DNA of 64,000 nucleotides. Origin: JAHRVQ01 sp051278195 (GTDB lineage Bacteria; Pseudomonadota; Gammaproteobacteria; Pseudomonadales; Azotimanducaceae). Where the stretch lies: the NCBI GenBank assembly GCA_051278195.1, contig JBNMQM010000009.1, positions 25,724 through 89,723 of the forward strand, in the 5' to 3' direction. Each line of letters begins with the position of its first letter. Position 1 is the first letter of the stretch. Of this stretch, positions 53,205-61,850 are shown piece after piece. The translations under genes and the position numbers were made by a program. The notes below the pieces were generated by a model. It made no database searches. It had not been told where the DNA came from and saw only the letters and a list, made by a program, of their open reading frames with translations.

Positions 53205-54347
53205 TTGCTTTCCAATGAAAGTTTCGTTGCCAGACCCTTACCAACACTGGTTTTCAGTAGAGGCGCAAGCAAACAGTTAAGTAATCACATCCAATCGCTT
53301 GGGCTGAGTTCTGCGTTGATTGTGACTGACAAGAACCTTGCCGCGAGCGGCCTATTGGAACCGGTTATTAGTGCCTTGAAAGCGGCTAACCTTAAGGTTG
53401 AAGTTTTCGATGGCGTTGAGCCGAACCCAACAGACCTCAATGTCGAAGCTGGAGCGGAAAAACTGCGTGAACTTGGCGAGGCTTGCGTCATACCTATCGG
53501 CGGCGGTTCATCAATGGACTGTGGTAAGGCAATCGCACTCTTAGCCGCGAACGGCGGTAGCGTCGAAGAAATGCAGGCGTCAATCCCCAAGCCAGCAACG
53601 GCACCAATCATCGCTGTGCCAACAACCGCGGGTACGGGCTCAGAAACCAACAATGCTTGTGTGATCACAAACTCACGAATGGGTCGTAAGACGTATGTCA
53701 TACATCCAAGCATTACGCCCGCATTTGCGGTCCTTGACCCTGACCTGACAGTTGGCTTACCAACCTATCCGACAGCAACTTGCGGCTTTGACGTTCTTAC
53801 TCATGCCGTGGAAGCCTTCGTTTCAGCTGGCGCCAATGCTTATTCAGACGCCATCGCACTTGATGCAATTCGAAAGGTTGCGGGCAATGTGCGTAGGGTT
53901 GTCGAGGATGGACAAGATGTGGAAGCACGTGCGCAAATGCTACTTGCCTCAGCGATGGCGGCGATGGCATTTAACGTAGCAGGTTTGGGTACCGTTCACG
54001 GAACCGGACACGCACTCTCTGCCAGACTCAAAGCAGCGCACGGGCAAACCCTTGCAACTATGATGCCTCATGTTATGGATTACAACATGTCAGCACGCGA
54101 AGAAAAGTACATTGAAGTAGCAAAGATTCTTGCCCCTTCAGGTCCAGCAACGGGTACCGGTGCAATCGATGCTGTGATTCAATTGCGTAGTGATATCGGA
54201 ATTGAAAAATCCATCAGAGATTTGGGCGGTGATGATAATTTGTTTGCCGTTTTGGTTGAGGACGCGGTCGCAGATCCAGTCAACTTCTCAAACCCTATCG
54301 CGGTTGATCAAGCCGCGATCGAAAAACTCTATCGGGCTGCTTGGTAA
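53205..54347 (+). CDS. Iron-containing (type III) alcohol dehydrogenase
   Basis: A 380-aa group III dehydrogenase. The NAD-binding half has CVIPIGGGSSMDCGKAIAL and VPTTAGTGSETNNACVI. The metal site is built by Asp and His in CGFDVLTHAVEAF and two His in GTVHGTGHALSARLKAAHG. These enzymes use Fe(II), not zinc, so such a gene beside zinc-starvation genes could replace a zinc-dependent dehydrogenase; that is my inference. TTG start at 53205, 6 nt after AAAGGAG. A strong hairpin follows the stop. Confidence 0.9.
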   Translation: MLSNESFVARPLPTLVFSRGASKQLSNHIQSLGLSSALIVTDKNLAASGLLEPVISALKAANLKVEVFDGVEPNPTDLNVEAGAEKLRELGEACVIPIGGGSSMDCGKAIALLAANGGSVEEMQASIPKPATAPIIAVPTTAGTGSETNNACVITNSRMGRKTYVIHPSITPAFAVLDPDLTVGLPTYPTATCGFDVLTHAVEAFVSAGANAYSDAIALDAIRKVAGNVRRVVEDGQDVEARAQMLLASAMAAMAFNVAGLGTVHGTGHALSARLKAAHGQTLATMMPHVMDYNMSAREEKYIEVAKILAPSGPATGTGAIDAVIQLRSDIGIEKSIRDLGGDDNLFAVLVEDAVADPVNFSNPIAVDQAAIEKLYRAAW

Positions 54348-54361
54348 TAAGCTGCCGATCT

Positions 54362-54387
54362 CTTCCCCCGCGGCTGCGTGGGGGAAG
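54362..54387 (+). terminator. Strong hairpin after the alcohol dehydrogenase gene
   Basis: CTTCCCCC pairs with GGGGGAAG and the stem extends by three further pairs to a GCTG loop. It lies 15 bp after the stop. There is no T-run, so termination is likely but not classical. Confidence 0.6.
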
Positions 54388-54773
54388 GGATCATCACCGC
54401 GAACGGGCTTTGAGAATATCACCGGCGTTAATGTCAATGAACTTACTGCCAGTGCACCAAAACTGGCTTGTCCGGTTCGGCTCCTTGTTCAGGTTGATGA
54501 TGAATTAGTACAGCTGTCCATTGTGTGATGGCGCCATGCGCGTTATCGGACGGCGCTGCCTTCGGATGACTGACCCAGACATAAGTCAGCTGATTCTGAA
54601 TCACATCGACGGGCAACCACTACCTCAAACAACTGCAATCGCTATCCGACCATGAAAGATGCTCGGTCAAACGAGCCAAACGACCACTGCCCGATCTTTA
54701 AGTCTTCTCAGCAATTAATCCAGCAGTCTGTAAGCCAGTAGATCCAGGCCAGTGCCGTGATTGATCATCTAAT
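54388..54773. other. Stretch with an IS91-type remnant and no intact gene
   Basis: The frame 54524-54655 reads CDGAMRVIG, TDPDISQLILNHIDGQPLPQ and TTAIAIRP before a stop, again like an IS91-type transposase C-terminus. The piece at 54406-54528 (ending PVRLLVQVDDELVQLSIV) looks protein-like but is unidentified. Confidence 0.55.
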
Positions 54774-54869
54774 GGATCAATACGCCACTGAGCTTTAAAC
54801 TGGCCTAAGCATCAGTAATTACGCCACCTCAGCGTTCTTCGAAAAAGGTGGTGTATTTGCCGTATTCTG
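54774..54869 (-). repeat. Dispersed 95-bp repeat, copy 4 (inverted)
   Basis: The plus strand here shows the complement of the repeat: GGATCAATACGCCACTGAG, then GCATCAGTAATTACG, CGTTCTTC and TTTGCCGTATTCT. It is the most diverged copy. It lies about 120 bp after an IS91-type remnant. Confidence 0.65.
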
Positions 54870-55026
54870 TGAAACAAATATGCGTGTAAATTTTTCCCAA
54901 CTCGCACAGATCGAATTGCTTTGTTGGGTAGAAGGTAGGGTTCCACTAACATTTTTTATATAGTTCTTACCGTTCGATAGTCGTGTGCTTAATCTAGAAC
55001 CTCTGTGCCTTCTCAATCTCATCGAC

Positions 55027-55370
55027 TCACTCACTCGCTGACTTACTGACTGGCGTAAGTTCCAGCTCACGAACTTCCGCGCAGCATTCACAAATTAGCA
55101 AGTGCCCATAGTATTCGGTTTCTGCTTGAGAACAGTCTAAGCAAGCGATGAGCGTTCCCAATGTGTGCGCCAGCCTTTGGCGCGACGCTTTTACGTTTTG
55201 ACGACAATTCTGATTGCAGACCGTGGACTTTTACGGGCTTGTGCTCAGCCTAAACAAGAGCGAACACTTGCTGCGAAGGTCAGTAAATCGTTCTCCTCCT
55301 TTTTCTCAAACACGCGTGGCATTATCTAGCGCTGCTTTGATACACATAGCCTGATCACGTTTGCAGGCGA
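55027..55370 (-). pseudogene. zur: Decayed zur-like (Fur-family zinc uptake regulator) gene
   Basis: Minus-strand frames give, in order, DQAMCIKAALDNATRV, a stop, then RFTDLRS, QVFALV, a stop, AEHKPVKVHGLQSELSSKRK, SVAPK, and, after a gap and shift, RLAHTLGTLIACLDC, HLLICECCAEVRELE and VSKSASE with TGA at 55027. The order matches Zur: N-terminal helix, winged helix, GLVHR-like segment, then the LICxxC zinc site. The VYRAL portion is missing. Several stops and frameshifts show it is dead. It lies between two zinc-linked gene groups. Confidence 0.72.
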
Positions 55371-55614
55371 AGCATAGAGCGTTTGTTGGTGATTTTTGAG
55401 GTCGATCAGTCAGGTCTATATGCCGAGTTGAGGTTAAGTTTGTTTGTCGTAATCACATAATTTAAGGCGGTGGCTGGATGCGGTAGTCGGCTAACCACTC
55501 CTTGAGCAGCTTCGTCAACTATAGAAGTATTGCACTCGAAGATCGACATTGGGTTTCGCATTAATTAGATGTTTGTTCGCCGCGTGCTTACTAGATATTG
55601 TTTTGAACGCCGAC

Positions 55615-55643
55615 TTGCCATTAACATATGTTATGATATAACA
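55615..55643 (+). promoter_or_regulatory. Zur box overlapping the promoter of the ZnuD group
   Basis: TGTTATGATATAACA at 55629-55643 matches the gammaproteobacterial Zur core (TGTTATA-N-TATAACA) at 13 of 14 fixed positions. TTGCCA (55615-55620) and TATAAC (55637-55642), 16 bp apart, form plausible promoter boxes, so bound Zur would block the -10. The site is 47 bp before the small Cys/His gene. Confidence 0.82.
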
Positions 55644-55689
55644 TTAAGTCTTGCTCGACTGTTAGTTCCTCCCGCAATCTTAGGTTTCA

Positions 55690-55989
55690 ATGCTTTACTT
55701 TTATCATCTTCGCAAGCAAAGCTTTCACCATTGGCGTGTTCTTTTGCTGTGCGCGATATTGTCCTTTGCTCAGGTTCTAGAAGCAGGGCATGCCTCGGAC
55801 CCGCATTGCGATGAGCAGCTTTGTCTACTTTGTCACGCTAGCGGCGATGACGAGCACGCCAGCAGCAGGTCTGTTCTTAGTCACCCCTCTGCATGTGCTG
55901 AACTATCTTTAGCCCTTGTTGGCGTGATGCTAAACAAGACTCTCGCTGTAAGTTCGCCTATAAGAGCGCCGCCACAATATTCCTTGTAA
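55690..55989 (+). CDS. Small exported Cys/His protein (DUF2946-like)
   Basis: A 99-aa protein with a signal peptide (VLLLCAILSFAQVLEA) and a short His/Cys-rich region, GHASDPHCDEQLCLLCHAS, where paired cysteines and histidines could bind zinc. The pattern resembles small DUF2946-type proteins often found beside zinc or copper uptake genes. It begins 47 bp after the Zur box and 59 bp before the receptor gene, so it should be de-repressed in zinc shortage together with it. Its biochemical role is unknown. Confidence 0.75.
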   Translation: MLYFYHLRKQSFHHWRVLLLCAILSFAQVLEAGHASDPHCDEQLCLLCHASGDDEHASSRSVLSHPSACAELSLALVGVMLNKTLAVSSPIRAPPQYSL

Positions 55990-56048
55990 ACACCTCAGAT
56001 CGAGCTCAAGAAGAGCTCACTTTACATAGTTATCAAGGAATAAATACC

Positions 56049-58205
56049 ATGGGTTATCCTACATCCCCGTTGCGGGGTATTTTTGTATTATCACTGTTGA
56101 GTGTTGCGGTTAGCGGCGCTGTTCAAGCTGAGACAGCAGCGAATCAAGAAATTGAAGAAATTATTGTTCGCGCCCACCCGCTGTCTGCGGAAGGCCTGGC
56201 ACAGCCAATTTCTGTGCTAACGGGCGCTGCCCTTCGCAGAGTCTTATCGCCCTCGTTGGCCGAAACTCTACGAGACGTACCCGGCGTTCATTCGTCCAAC
56301 TTTGGCCAAGCTGTGGGTAGACCAGTGATTCGTGGTCTAGGAGGTCCACGGGTTAAGGTCATGGAGGATCGCATTGATAGCTTAGATGTGTCTGTTTCCA
56401 GCCCCGATCACATGACGATGATCGAGCCTTTTACTGCCAAAAGTATCGAAGTACTGAAAGGCCCGAGCACGCTTCTCTATGGCAGTGGCGCAATCGGTGG
56501 AGTCGTAGACGTGCACACGGGACGAATTCCTCATGAGGTGCCAGATAGCCTATCGGGTTCCCTGGAACTTAGGGGTGCGGATAACGCGGATCAACAGACT
56601 GCGGCAGGTCGAATTGACGGCGGCGCAGGCAACTTTGCGTTTCATGCTGATGGTTTTTATCGGAGCGCAGATGAGTATGAAATCCCAGGATTTGCCGAAT
56701 CTGCAGCTTTTCGAGCACTAGAAGAGGCTGAGGGAGGCCATGGTGATGAGGATCACGATGATGAGCATGGTGAAGAGCATGGTGAAGAGCATGGTGATGA
56801 GCATGGCGATGAAGAAGCTTTCGGTGTTCTGCCCAACAGTCAGTTGGAAGCTCAGGGAGGTGCAATTGGCGGCTCTTATGTGGGCGACCGTGGCTTTTTT
56901 GGGATATCGATATCAAGCTATGATGCCGAATATGGTCTGCCGGGGCACAGCCATGGTCATGAGGAAGATGAAGAGGCGCATGGTGATGAGGATCATGATG
57001 AAGAAGGGCACGATGAAGGCGCTGAAGAGGGAGGGTCAATTTTAGATTTATCACAGACTCGATTCGACATAGAGGCAGGGCTTGAAACCCCATTTGCTGG
57101 CATCAAAGCCATGAATTTCCGCCTAGGCTACAACGACTACGAGCATGTTGAATTTGAAGGTAGTGGTGAGGAAGGCACTGTGTTCGCCACTAAAGCATTC
57201 GAATCTCGCTTGGAGTTCACCCATGACGAGTTTTTCGGTTTTGAAGGCGCAACGGGCGTGCAGCTATCAAACCGAGAGTTTTCAGCAGTAGGTGAAGAAG
57301 CCTTCGTGCAGCCAGTAGACACGCAGACCCTAGGTTTGTTCTACGTCGGCCAACGCAGTTTTGGCAGTTTAGGCTTGGAAGCTGGGGTTCGCTATGAACA
57401 TGTGGAGCAGGATCCTACCGTTGGTCGCGCGCGAGACTTTGACCTTGGCTCAGCTTCTCTTGGTTTAATCCAGCCTTTAAGCGACGGCTGGACATTGAGC
57501 GGGCAGTTAGATTACTCAAGCCGTGCACCGGTGGCAGAAGAGCTATTCTCTGATGGTCCTCACTTGGCAACACAAACCTTTGAGATCGGCGACCCTAACC
57601 TAAATGAGGAAACCGCAGCTAACTTGTCCGCAATGTTACGCTACGATTTGGGCAGTTTGAACTACTCCTTAAGCGCTTACATCACCAAGTTTAGTGATTT
57701 CATCTATGAAGCCAATACGGGTTTGGAGATGGACGAGCTGCCTGTTCTGCAGTATACCCAGGCAGATGCAACCTTTAGCGGCTTCGAGGCCGATGCCTCT
57801 TGGCAAGCGATGACTTGGCAGAGCGGTGGACTGTCATTGAACGCTGGTTTTGATATGGTCACGGCGCGTTTGGATAGCGGAGAAAATCGTAATCTTCCGC
57901 GCATTCCACCGCAGCGATTGCGGTTGGGCGCAGTAATGGATTGGAACGGTTGGCTCGGTGAAGTCAGTTGGCGGCGAGTCTACGACCAGAACGACGTCGG
58001 TTTTGGTGAGATTCACACGGAAGGTTTTGATGATTTACGACTCCATCTCAACTACACCATGGATCTGGGCGTGAGCTCGGTTGAATTGTCTCTGAGTGGA
58101 CGAAATCTGACGGACGATGAACAGCGTTATCACACGACATTCATTAAAGACCTAGCACCTCAGCCAGGTCGTACCATTGAGGCGGGAGTACGGGTGCACT
58201 TCTAG
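56049..58205 (+). CDS. znuD: TonB-dependent outer-membrane receptor, ZnuD-type zinc receptor
   Basis: A 718-aa outer-membrane receptor. After a signal peptide ending AVQAETA come a plug domain with IRGLGGPRVKVMEDRIDSLD and SSPDHMTMIEPF, both close to ZnuD, a 22-strand barrel, and a terminal aromatic (VRVHF). Two loops are extremely His/Asp/Glu rich, residues 231-252 and 300-321, as in ZnuD, where such loops catch zinc. The Zur box upstream supports zinc control. The first loop is built from 12-bp repeats coding GEEH units. A clean terminator follows. Confidence 0.92.
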   Translation: MGYPTSPLRGIFVLSLLSVAVSGAVQAETAANQEIEEIIVRAHPLSAEGLAQPISVLTGAALRRVLSPSLAETLRDVPGVHSSNFGQAVGRPVIRGLGGPRVKVMEDRIDSLDVSVSSPDHMTMIEPFTAKSIEVLKGPSTLLYGSGAIGGVVDVHTGRIPHEVPDSLSGSLELRGADNADQQTAAGRIDGGAGNFAFHADGFYRSADEYEIPGFAESAAFRALEEAEGGHGDEDHDDEHGEEHGEEHGDEHGDEEAFGVLPNSQLEAQGGAIGGSYVGDRGFFGISISSYDAEYGLPGHSHGHEEDEEAHGDEDHDEEGHDEGAEEGGSILDLSQTRFDIEAGLETPFAGIKAMNFRLGYNDYEHVEFEGSGEEGTVFATKAFESRLEFTHDEFFGFEGATGVQLSNREFSAVGEEAFVQPVDTQTLGLFYVGQRSFGSLGLEAGVRYEHVEQDPTVGRARDFDLGSASLGLIQPLSDGWTLSGQLDYSSRAPVAEELFSDGPHLATQTFEIGDPNLNEETAANLSAMLRYDLGSLNYSLSAYITKFSDFIYEANTGLEMDELPVLQYTQADATFSGFEADASWQAMTWQSGGLSLNAGFDMVTARLDSGENRNLPRIPPQRLRLGAVMDWNGWLGEVSWRRVYDQNDVGFGEIHTEGFDDLRLHLNYTMDLGVSSVELSLSGRNLTDDEQRYHTTFIKDLAPQPGRTIEAGVRVHF

Positions 58206-58228
58206 CGCAAATACCCATCTGCTAATGG

Positions 58229-58258
58229 CCGCTCGCTGAATCCGGCGAGCGGTTTTTT
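58229..58258 (+). terminator. Intrinsic terminator of the znuD group
   Basis: CCGCTCGC pairs exactly with GCGAGCGG over an 8-nt loop and is followed by six T. Confidence 0.93.
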
Positions 58259-58297
58259 GACAGTCGGTGGTGTAAATAGCCGTATTGGTAGTACAGC

Positions 58298-58786
58298 GTG
58301 AAGATTTGGTGTGGCGACATCACAATCATTTGGACTGGGCAACAGTGGTGTTATTTAGCCGTTGTATTGGATCTTTTCGCGCGTAAGCCTGCGGGATGTG
58401 CGTTGTTATTTTTGCCTGATACTGCGTTATCAAAAAAGGCATTGATGATGGCTTTCGATTCTAGACGTCGACCACGAAAGGGTATGTTCCACTGGGGCCA
58501 CGGTGTTCAATACACAAGTCTGGCCTAACGCCAAGCTCCGTGGAAATATGGCTTGACGCAACGTATGAGTCGACGAGGAAACTGCTGGGATAACAGTCCT
58601 ATGGCGCGGTTCTTTGGCAGCTTAAAATCAGCGTGGGAACCGGACGTTAGTTATCGTTGTTTTGAACAGGCAAAACTTGCGTGCAATCAATACGTTCTGG
58701 CCAGCTATGGTCGAATAAGACCGCATCAGCATAACGGTGTTTTTTAAGCTATTGAAGCCGAGAAGGGATTCGTGATTAACGACTAA
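58298..58786 (+). pseudogene. IS3-family transposase (orfB) remnant
   Basis: The first frame starts at the integrase core, KIWCGDITIIWTGQQWCYLA, then LDLFARKPAG. HWGHGVQYTS stands where SDQGSHYTS is expected, so the second catalytic Asp is lost. After a frame break, MSRRGNCWDNSPMARFFGSL and GRIRPHQHNG finish the match. The N-terminal part is missing. It is a different IS3 branch from the one at 43498. Confidence 0.85.
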
Positions 58787-58862
58787 ACTGTGGCCAAAAG
58801 TACTAGACCACTACAGTTGCCACCTAGGCGGCCCCCTTATGTGATCCAAGATCTTCTGAATT

Positions 58863-59348
58863 ATGTCTGGGTCAGTAATCCGAAGGCGGACCCATCATAT
58901 TAAAGACGCGTTTGAGCGGTTCGCCGTCGCAATGCTGAGCCCAGGTCAGTTGTGTCGATATATTTCAAGATCTGCTGTTTCTGAAATACGTCTGTCGCTG
59001 ACATCGATTGGCAACATCGGTTACCGGCTATCAGTCACATCAGCAAAGCGAGAGAAAGGTAAACAAAGGGGTGATTTAAAAGAAGGCATTAGTCCTGATG
59101 AACGGCGAACGGCCATGACCTGGGCTCAGCGGTTAAAAAAGTGTTTACCAAGGGTAGGCGCTTTAGGCGATATTGATGTGGGAATTTGTTCTCGTTGCGG
59201 TGGTGTAGTTAAGGTCATCGCCTGTATCGAAGAGCAACAGGTCATTGTCAAGATTCTGTCCTATCTTAAGAAAAAAGTCGGGTTACCACTATCGCCCGAT
59301 GCGTTGGCAGAAGCCAGATCCCCTCCGCAAACCAGCTTGCTTGGCTGA
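58863..59348 (+). pseudogene. IS91-type transposase, C-terminal remnant
   Basis: A continuous 161-codon frame resembling the end of IS91-type transposases: SRSAVSEIRLSLTSIGNIGY, then TAMTWAQRLKK, GICSRCGGVVKVIACIEEQQ, ILSYLKKK and EARSPPQTSLLG. Between GYRL and SVTSAKREKGK about 70 residues seem deleted, and the catalytic N-terminal half is absent. It is better preserved than the other IS91-type remnants in this window and gives the key to recognising them. Confidence 0.82.
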
Positions 59349-59583
59349 CATCAGAATAGTTTGATAATGCTACTAGCTGGCACCAATAGGCGGCGGGCAT
59401 AGCTATTGGCTAATGACGGCTTCTGTTTAAAATGACGAAAAAATTCTTGAGAAATTGTTTGGGTTGCTGGGACTCCGGCTAAGAAGACGAGGGTTTATTC
59501 AATATTGGCGATAATTTTGAAAATTGACACCAGTAGATAGGGCTTTTATCCTTCCTGTACTTTCCAATGAGAAAATTTAAGCA

Positions 59584-60552
59584 ATGGACAACGTATCTGG
59601 CTCGTCAAAACCAACGTGGCCTATTTTGTTGTTGCTACTCGCAACGATCGCGGGCTTCGCCAATGCTGAAGGTCGCGCAACCGATGTGGCATCTGGACAA
59701 TATGAGCTTCAGTCAGGCGCGCTAGTGCGCTCTTATTTGTTACATGTACCCAAGCAATTGACACAGCCTGCGCCACTTGTGATTGTCATGCATGGCTACA
59801 CGGGGTCCGCGCATAGCATCATGTCTTATTCAGGTATGAATGAGGTCGCGGACGAAGAAGGTTTTGTTGTGGTCTACCCACAAGGCACGGTCGATCAGCA
59901 AGGTAACGCGTTTTTCAATGTTGGGTACGAGTTCCACTCTGACTCCTTAGTGGATGATCTACAGTTTATTCGCGATCTCGTCGCACACCTGCAAGGCGAG
60001 CTAGCCGTTAATCCAGACAAGGTCTTTGCAACCGGTATGTCAAACGGCGCGGACATGAGTTATCTGCTTGCATGCCAAGCATCAGATCTCATTCGTGCAG
60101 CTGCCCCAATCGCAGGCATAATGATGAAAGAAACCTTTGAAACTTGTTTGCCCAGCAGACCGCTACCCATATTCGAAGTTCACGGCACTAAAGACGAGGT
60201 ATCGTTATTCACTGGTGACATGGAAAATTCCGGCGGATGGGGTCCTTATCTGGATTTGCCGGCGACGATTGCCTTGTGGGTAGCGCTTAACGAGCTAACG
60301 CTCACGCAGTCGAGCAAGTTGCCAAATAATGCAGCCAATGACGGTAGCCACATTATTTTTGATCGATATTGGTCTGCGTCACATGATAACGAAGTCTGGT
60401 TTTACAAGGTTATTGAGGGTGGTCACCATTGGCCCGGTGTAAAACTCGATTGGTGGAAAAACCCACTGGCGTGGTGGTACTTTCGCAACGCCAACCAAGA
60501 TGTAGATACGAGCCGTGTGGTATGGTCGTTTTTTAAGACCATGTCTGACTGA
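59584..60552 (+). CDS. Secreted PHB-depolymerase / feruloyl-esterase-type hydrolase
   Basis: A 322-aa exported esterase of the poly(3-hydroxybutyrate) depolymerase (LpqC-like) family. The signal peptide is PILLLLLATIAGFANAEG. The fold shows LVIVMHGYTGSAHSIMSYSG, nucleophile Ser153 in ATGMSNGADMSYLLA, EVHGTKDEV near the acid, and VIEGGHHWPGVK with the catalytic His. There is no substrate-binding or fibronectin domain after the catalytic part. Members hydrolyse short polyesters or phenolic esters, and the actual substrate cannot be told. Confidence 0.85.
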   Translation: MDNVSGSSKPTWPILLLLLATIAGFANAEGRATDVASGQYELQSGALVRSYLLHVPKQLTQPAPLVIVMHGYTGSAHSIMSYSGMNEVADEEGFVVVYPQGTVDQQGNAFFNVGYEFHSDSLVDDLQFIRDLVAHLQGELAVNPDKVFATGMSNGADMSYLLACQASDLIRAAAPIAGIMMKETFETCLPSRPLPIFEVHGTKDEVSLFTGDMENSGGWGPYLDLPATIALWVALNELTLTQSSKLPNNAANDGSHIIFDRYWSASHDNEVWFYKVIEGGHHWPGVKLDWWKNPLAWWYFRNANQDVDTSRVVWSFFKTMSD

Positions 60553-60586
60553 CTATGGCTGACATGACACAGCTGCATTGAGTGAA

Positions 60587-60615
60587 AAACCCTCACGATC
60601 TGTAGTCAAGGGTTT
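60587..60615 (+). terminator. Weak hairpin after the esterase gene
   Basis: AAACCCT pairs with AGGGTTT over a 15-nt loop, 35 bp after the stop; the T-run lies inside the stem (GGGTTTCT). Confidence 0.4.
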
Positions 60616-60742
60616 CTGAGGCTTGGAATCTAAACGCCCTATGGGTTGAACTCTGACAAACGGACGGCCGTGTCGCTAGCGGTACAGCGCTATTGTACAT
60701 CATGTAATCTACGTAATTTGAAGCGCCAGCCCATAAAGGTTA

Positions 60743-61177
60743 ATGACCATGTCTGAGCAAACCACCGAAACTGACAACCCTTCCTTTTTTGAAGAGTTTG
60801 GCCCACTTCACGACGTGTGGGTACGCTTCGAACGGGGTATGCAAATCATGCTCGGGGTTGCGCTAATTACCCTCTTTGGATTTTTAGGCGAGAGCTGGGG
60901 CGCTGACGAGGTTCCCTACGTGGCCGTTATGGCGGCTGTTTTTCGTATTGCTTGGGCTTTTTCCATAATGATATTTTTGTCGCCTGCTGTTATGTTGTTT
61001 ATTCTAGCAGCGAGGAAGTCGCGTCTTCTTACCCGTAAATTACGCGGTGTTTTGTACTTGATCATTCTGCTGGGGACACTTCTTTATTGCTGGAGTTTAC
61101 TCTACGTATCGACGATGGAAGTGATCAATGCAATCGTCGAAGCTACTGATATCGCTCACCCTTCAACAGGCCATTAA
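60743..61177 (+). CDS. Small membrane protein of unknown function
   Basis: A 144-aa protein with three hydrophobic spans (about 35-50, 60-90 and 100-125): MLGVALITLFGFLG, IAWAFSIMIFLSPAVMLFIL and GVLYLIILLGTLLYCWSLLY. An acidic N-terminus and a short C-terminal tail stay outside the membrane. I do not recognise the family. Either ATG 60743 or ATG 60749 could start it after AAAGG. It has no tight operon partner. Confidence 0.65.
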   Translation: MTMSEQTTETDNPSFFEEFGPLHDVWVRFERGMQIMLGVALITLFGFLGESWGADEVPYVAVMAAVFRIAWAFSIMIFLSPAVMLFILAARKSRLLTRKLRGVLYLIILLGTLLYCWSLLYVSTMEVINAIVEATDIAHPSTGH

Positions 61178-61239
61178 ACACTACTTGCTATGTTTCGGCA
61201 GCTGCAGGCGCCCATACAACCGTATTCATATAACCGCAG

Positions 61240-61303
61240 AGAATAGGGCAAATAAACCACATTTTCTGAAGAACGCTCAAGTAGGATAATTACTGATGCT
61301 CAG
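61240..61303 (+). repeat. Dispersed repeat, copy 3 (truncated)
   Basis: Starts AGAATAGGGC and contains GAAGAACGCTCAAGTAGGAT, then ends abruptly after GATGCTCAG, where the HNH remnant begins. About 30 bp of the right end are missing compared with copies 1 and 2. Confidence 0.78.
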
Positions 61304-61305
61304 CC

Positions 61306-61626
61306 TGCGATGCGAGCCTCACCACCGTGCTGGAAGATGATCAAGGTAACACCCTCAACGTTGGCAGACGTTACCGCATCGTACCAAGAGCAATGTCTCA
61401 TGCACTGCGCATTCGAGACGCTGGATGTGGTTATCCGGGCTGCACCCAAACCCATTACACAGACATTCATCACATCAAACATTGGGCGCAGGGTGGTGAA
61501 ACGAGCGTGGAGAATCTGGTGACGCTATGCCGGTTTCATCATGGACTATTACACGAAGGCGCGTATCGGCTTGCCCGTGATGACGAAGGGCGGTTTACGC
61601 GGATGACAGCCTTGACCCGAAGATAG
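61306..61626 (+). pseudogene. HNH endonuclease (DUF222/13E12-type), C-terminal remnant
   Basis: The frame begins CDASLTTVLEDDQGNTLNVG and includes ALRIRDAGCGYPGC, HHIKHWAQGGETSVENL and CRFHHGLLHEGAY, the intact zinc and HNH residues. The N-terminal DUF222 part is missing: the frame joins directly to copy 3 of the dispersed repeat, with no start codon in reach. Such HNH genes often belong to mobile or repeat families. Confidence 0.82.
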
Positions 61627-61850
61627 ATGAGCGCAGAGCCAAAATAAAAATGGCAGGGCGACTCAATGGAGATTCAGCAGTCGTTGCAGTGTATGTTTGA
61701 ATTAGAGAAATGAGCGACTCGGTGTTCCCCTTCTTGCTAACGCACCAGCGCTGACATTCTATGCGCCATCGGATACATTTTATGATGTATACATTTCGAC
61801 GCAACCACTACTATCGTCTTCTGCCGAGCGCACGATCCGTGCACCGCTGA

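Noticed and set aside
54819..55091. 90-codon minus-strand ORF
   Set aside because: It overlaps the zur remnant and an inverted copy of the dispersed repeat, and has no protein-like features of its own.
56569..57093. Long His-rich minus-strand ORF opposite znuD
   Set aside because: It is the antisense shadow of the GAT/CAT-rich repeats coding the His-rich loops.
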